Notes under the pieces: generated by a model
Seen by the model: the letters and a program-made list of their open reading frames with translations, nothing else
Databases searched by the model: none
Told to the model about the DNA's origin: nothing
Part shown: positions 4,696-5,964 of the stretch, piece by piece
How positions within the stretch are numbered: position 1 is the stretch's first letter
How the letters are laid out: each line of letters begins with the position of its first letter
Made by a program: the position numbers and the translations under genes
NCBI GenBank assembly: GCA_049521055.1
Contig: JBEKPE010000179.1
Location: 1 to 5,964 of the forward strand
Direction of reading: 5' to 3'
Origin: FEN-987 sp049521055
GTDB lineage: Archaea > Thermoproteota > Bathyarchaeia > 40CM-2-53-6
DNA: 5,964 bases

Positions 4696-5074
4696 GCTCG
4701 TATATGATACCAGGTTCTTCGTCGAGTGTTTCTTCTCAGACGACACCGCGCTCCAAGCTAAAGCGAAAGACCTGGTGACCAGGAACAAAGACCGCGCCGT
4801 CTCTGCAGTCACAATACATGAACTCTACCTCTTAGAGCTCTCAAGGCGAGGAAGGGAGATCGCAAAACTCAGGGTGCAAGGTCTTCAAGACATGTTTCAT
4901 GTTGTGGAAGTAAATTCGAGAATCGCCATCGACGCGGCCGAGATCAGGCTCAAACACAAGATTCCTATGGGAGACAGCATAATCGCGGCCACGTGCCAAT
5001 GGCTGGCAGCGCAATGCGTCACAGACGATCCACATCTCACGAAAATGAAAGAGATCAAAACGCGTTGGATATAA
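4688..5074 (+). CDS. vapC: PIN-domain ribonuclease toxin (VapC)
   Basis: This 128-residue protein is a full-length PIN domain, a metal-dependent endoribonuclease; VapC toxins cut tRNA or rRNA and arrest growth when the antitoxin is lost. The acidic site is complete: D7 (LVYDTRFF), E45 (VTIHELYLLE), D96 (IPMGDSIIAA) and D114 within TDDPHL (112-117). The core pattern of first strand with Asp, 'S-x-x-T-x-x-E' (SAVTIHE) and 'GDS-I-A' is typical. The start ATG overlaps the end of vapB by eight bases, as usual for co-expressed pairs in which antitoxin is made first. No frameshift or missing catalytic residue is seen, so the toxin looks active. Its RNA target cannot be read from sequence. Confidence 0.92.
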   Translation: MPKLVYDTRFFVECFFSDDTALQAKAKDLVTRNKDRAVSAVTIHELYLLELSRRGREIAKLRVQGLQDMFHVVEVNSRIAIDAAEIRLKHKIPMGDSIIAATCQWLAAQCVTDDPHLTKMKEIKTRWI

Positions 5075-5116
5075 CGCCCTACAGCCTGTCAATGCCTGAA
5101 TAAGATAGGATGATGA

Positions 5117-5206
5117 ATGTTGGCTTCGGATCAGGTCCAAGAAGACGTTGTAGAGGAAACCGTGCGTGAGCTGAAGGACATCCTAAAGGCGCTGGCCAAG
5201 TACTGA
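5117..5206 (+). CDS. Tiny acidic helical ORF, 29 residues, behind vapC
   Basis: ATG 5117 directly follows an in-frame TGA and a purine-rich AGGATGATGA stretch. The peptide is almost wholly one amphipathic helix: SDQVQEDVVEETVRELKD, then ILKALAKY. Codons begin with G very often, more than chance frames nearby, suggesting translation. It lies 42 bases after vapC on the same strand with no evident terminator, so it may share the transcript. It could be a third small partner, the relic of another antitoxin's helical tail, or a standalone microprotein. No family recognised. Confidence 0.42.
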   Translation: MLASDQVQEDVVEETVRELKDILKALAKY

Positions 5207-5588
5207 CGTTACACTCAACCTGTAGAGAACGCCGCCTTTCGGAAGAGAGGTTTACGAAACTACCGACCAGCTCCACGAAGGATACTTTCTTACGACACAG
5301 TCCCAGACGCTATCTCCTGATACCACATTAATCTCGTAAATGCGTCAGCAGCTCCTATGAACTCCCCCACATGTAGCTGCATGCTTGAACTCGATTCGTT
5401 CTAGCTAAGAAAACTGTGGCTACCAAGCGTAACCTATCACCAGCTAGGTCACTCTGGACACGGGCCCAGGTTCCAGTGATATGCATGAGGGTATCGGTAC
5501 CGCAAGTCGTAAATTCGTTCATGTTAGCGATTTACATCCAAGAAACGCACGATGTGAAATTACTGTGGTCCCAGTACGAGATGGAAGA
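5207..5588. other. Mostly non-coding stretch before the Tat-exported protein gene
   Basis: No feature is convincing. A plus frame of 37 codons (about 5228-5338, PFGREVYETTDQLHEGYF) reads like protein but follows a TAG and has no start. From 5448 the frame of the exported protein is already open, with an ATG at 5481, so the gene could begin earlier than called. The 5416-5616 plus frame overlaps that and ends at 5616; I regard it as a shadow. No hairpin followed by a T-run was seen after vapC. Confidence 0.35.
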
Positions 5589-5964
5589 ATGCGTTCGATA
5601 TGTTCAGCGCCATTGAACGTCTCCTACAAGTCGAGCTTCGATCGTCCCATATCTAGGAGGAATTTGTTCCGATATGCTGGTGCAACTGCTGGGGTTCTAG
5701 GGACTTCGTATCTTTTGAGCAAACTACCCGTTGTCTATGCTCAGCTGGCAACTTTGACTATAGGAACGGCAAAGATAGTTCCAACCATCGATGGGATGTG
5801 GGATCAAGGAGAGTGGGATGACGCAGCGGAGTTGAAACTTACGCCCTATTTGCAAAAAACCCCCAATGCGGAAGCATATCACAGATTCAAGTACGACAAT
5901 TCCAAATTTTACGGGCTCGTTGATGTCCCTTCGGATAACGGTTCTACCTTTACCGAAAATGGAA
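5589..5964 (+). CDS. Tat-exported protein with CBM9-like domain, N-terminal part, runs off the right edge
   Basis: Numbering from ATG 5589, residues 1-51 form a twin-arginine signal peptide: SRRNLFRYAG (22-31) matches the S/T-R-R-x-L/F pattern, followed by a mildly hydrophobic stretch (ATAGVLGTSYLLSKL) and a likely cut after VVYA (48-51). The Tat route exports folded, often cofactor-bearing proteins. The mature part starts with KIVPTIDGMWDQGEWDDA (62-79), then YHRFKYDNSKFYGLVDVP (97-114). 'IDG-x-WD-x-GEW' followed by 'F-x-YD-x-x-x-Y-G-L-V-D' is the typical opening of family 9 carbohydrate-binding and related sugar-binding beta-sandwich domains. The start is uncertain: ATG 5481 gives a very long n-region, TTG 5613 a shorter one; 5589 is a compromise. 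The rest of the protein, which may hold further domains or an anchor, is outside. Confidence 0.82.
   Translation, partial: MRSICSAPLNVSYKSSFDRPISRRNLFRYAGATAGVLGTSYLLSKLPVVYAQLATLTIGTAKIVPTIDGMWDQGEWDDAAELKLTPYLQKTPNAEAYHRFKYDNSKFYGLVDVPSDNGSTFTENG

Noticed and set aside
4281..4812. Two overlapping minus ORFs of 130 and 133 codons
   Set aside because: They lie antisense to the clear AbrB/PIN toxin-antitoxin genes.
5416..5616. Plus ORF of 66 codons before the exported protein
   Set aside because: Overlaps the open frame of the Tat protein, has no ribosome site, and shows no recognisable domain; too weak to call, though not excluded.
1..5964. CRISPR array, IS terminal repeats, rRNA or replication origin
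   Set aside because: No regularly spaced repeats, no transposase with flanking inverted repeats, and no origin-like repeat cluster were seen by eye.

Overview
The window reads as archaeal. The left edge encodes a TATA-box-binding protein, several starts have an archaeal TATA-like element about 25 bases upstream, and the small regulators (an AbrB/PIN pair and a short ribbon-helix-helix protein) are types common in archaea. A TACK-group archaeon (thaumarchaeal or bathyarchaeal) would fit, but the sequence alone does not fix the lineage.

Layout. Positions 1-237 (minus) hold the N-terminal half of TBP. Directly upstream on the same strand (269-445) is the 3' end of an archaeal tyrosine integrase, a zinc-knuckle tail without its catalytic domain. 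Its last codons contain the likely tbp TATA box. From about 550 to 1860 the plus strand carries three small genes of unknown function (567-938, 1116-1310, 1513-1860). From about 1990 to 3400 lies a mosaic in which short coding-like blocks switch strand every few hundred bases: a 58-codon minus ORF with a strong Shine-Dalgarno sequence, a coiled-coil plus ORF, the membrane-anchored tail of a secreted protein on minus, and fragments without starts. This looks like gene debris around an old integration. From 3411 to 3889 come a ribbon-helix-helix regulator and a small putative zinc protein. Positions 3890-4415 contain only doubtful short frames.

The clearest operon is at 4416-5206: a TATA-like element, a 7-bp inverted repeat placed as an operator, an AbrB-type antitoxin, an overlapping PIN-domain toxin (VapBC) and a tiny 29-codon frame. 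At the right edge begins a Tat-exported protein whose mature part resembles a family 9 carbohydrate-binding (CBM9-like) domain; it continues beyond the window.

Taken together, this is an accessory region beside a core transcription gene: integrase relic, toxin-antitoxin pair, orphan small regulators and broken fragments, followed by an exported protein. I do not see a complete, clearly new multi-gene system. The best leads are the orphan 567-938 protein, the hidden 58-codon gene and the strand-switching mosaic.
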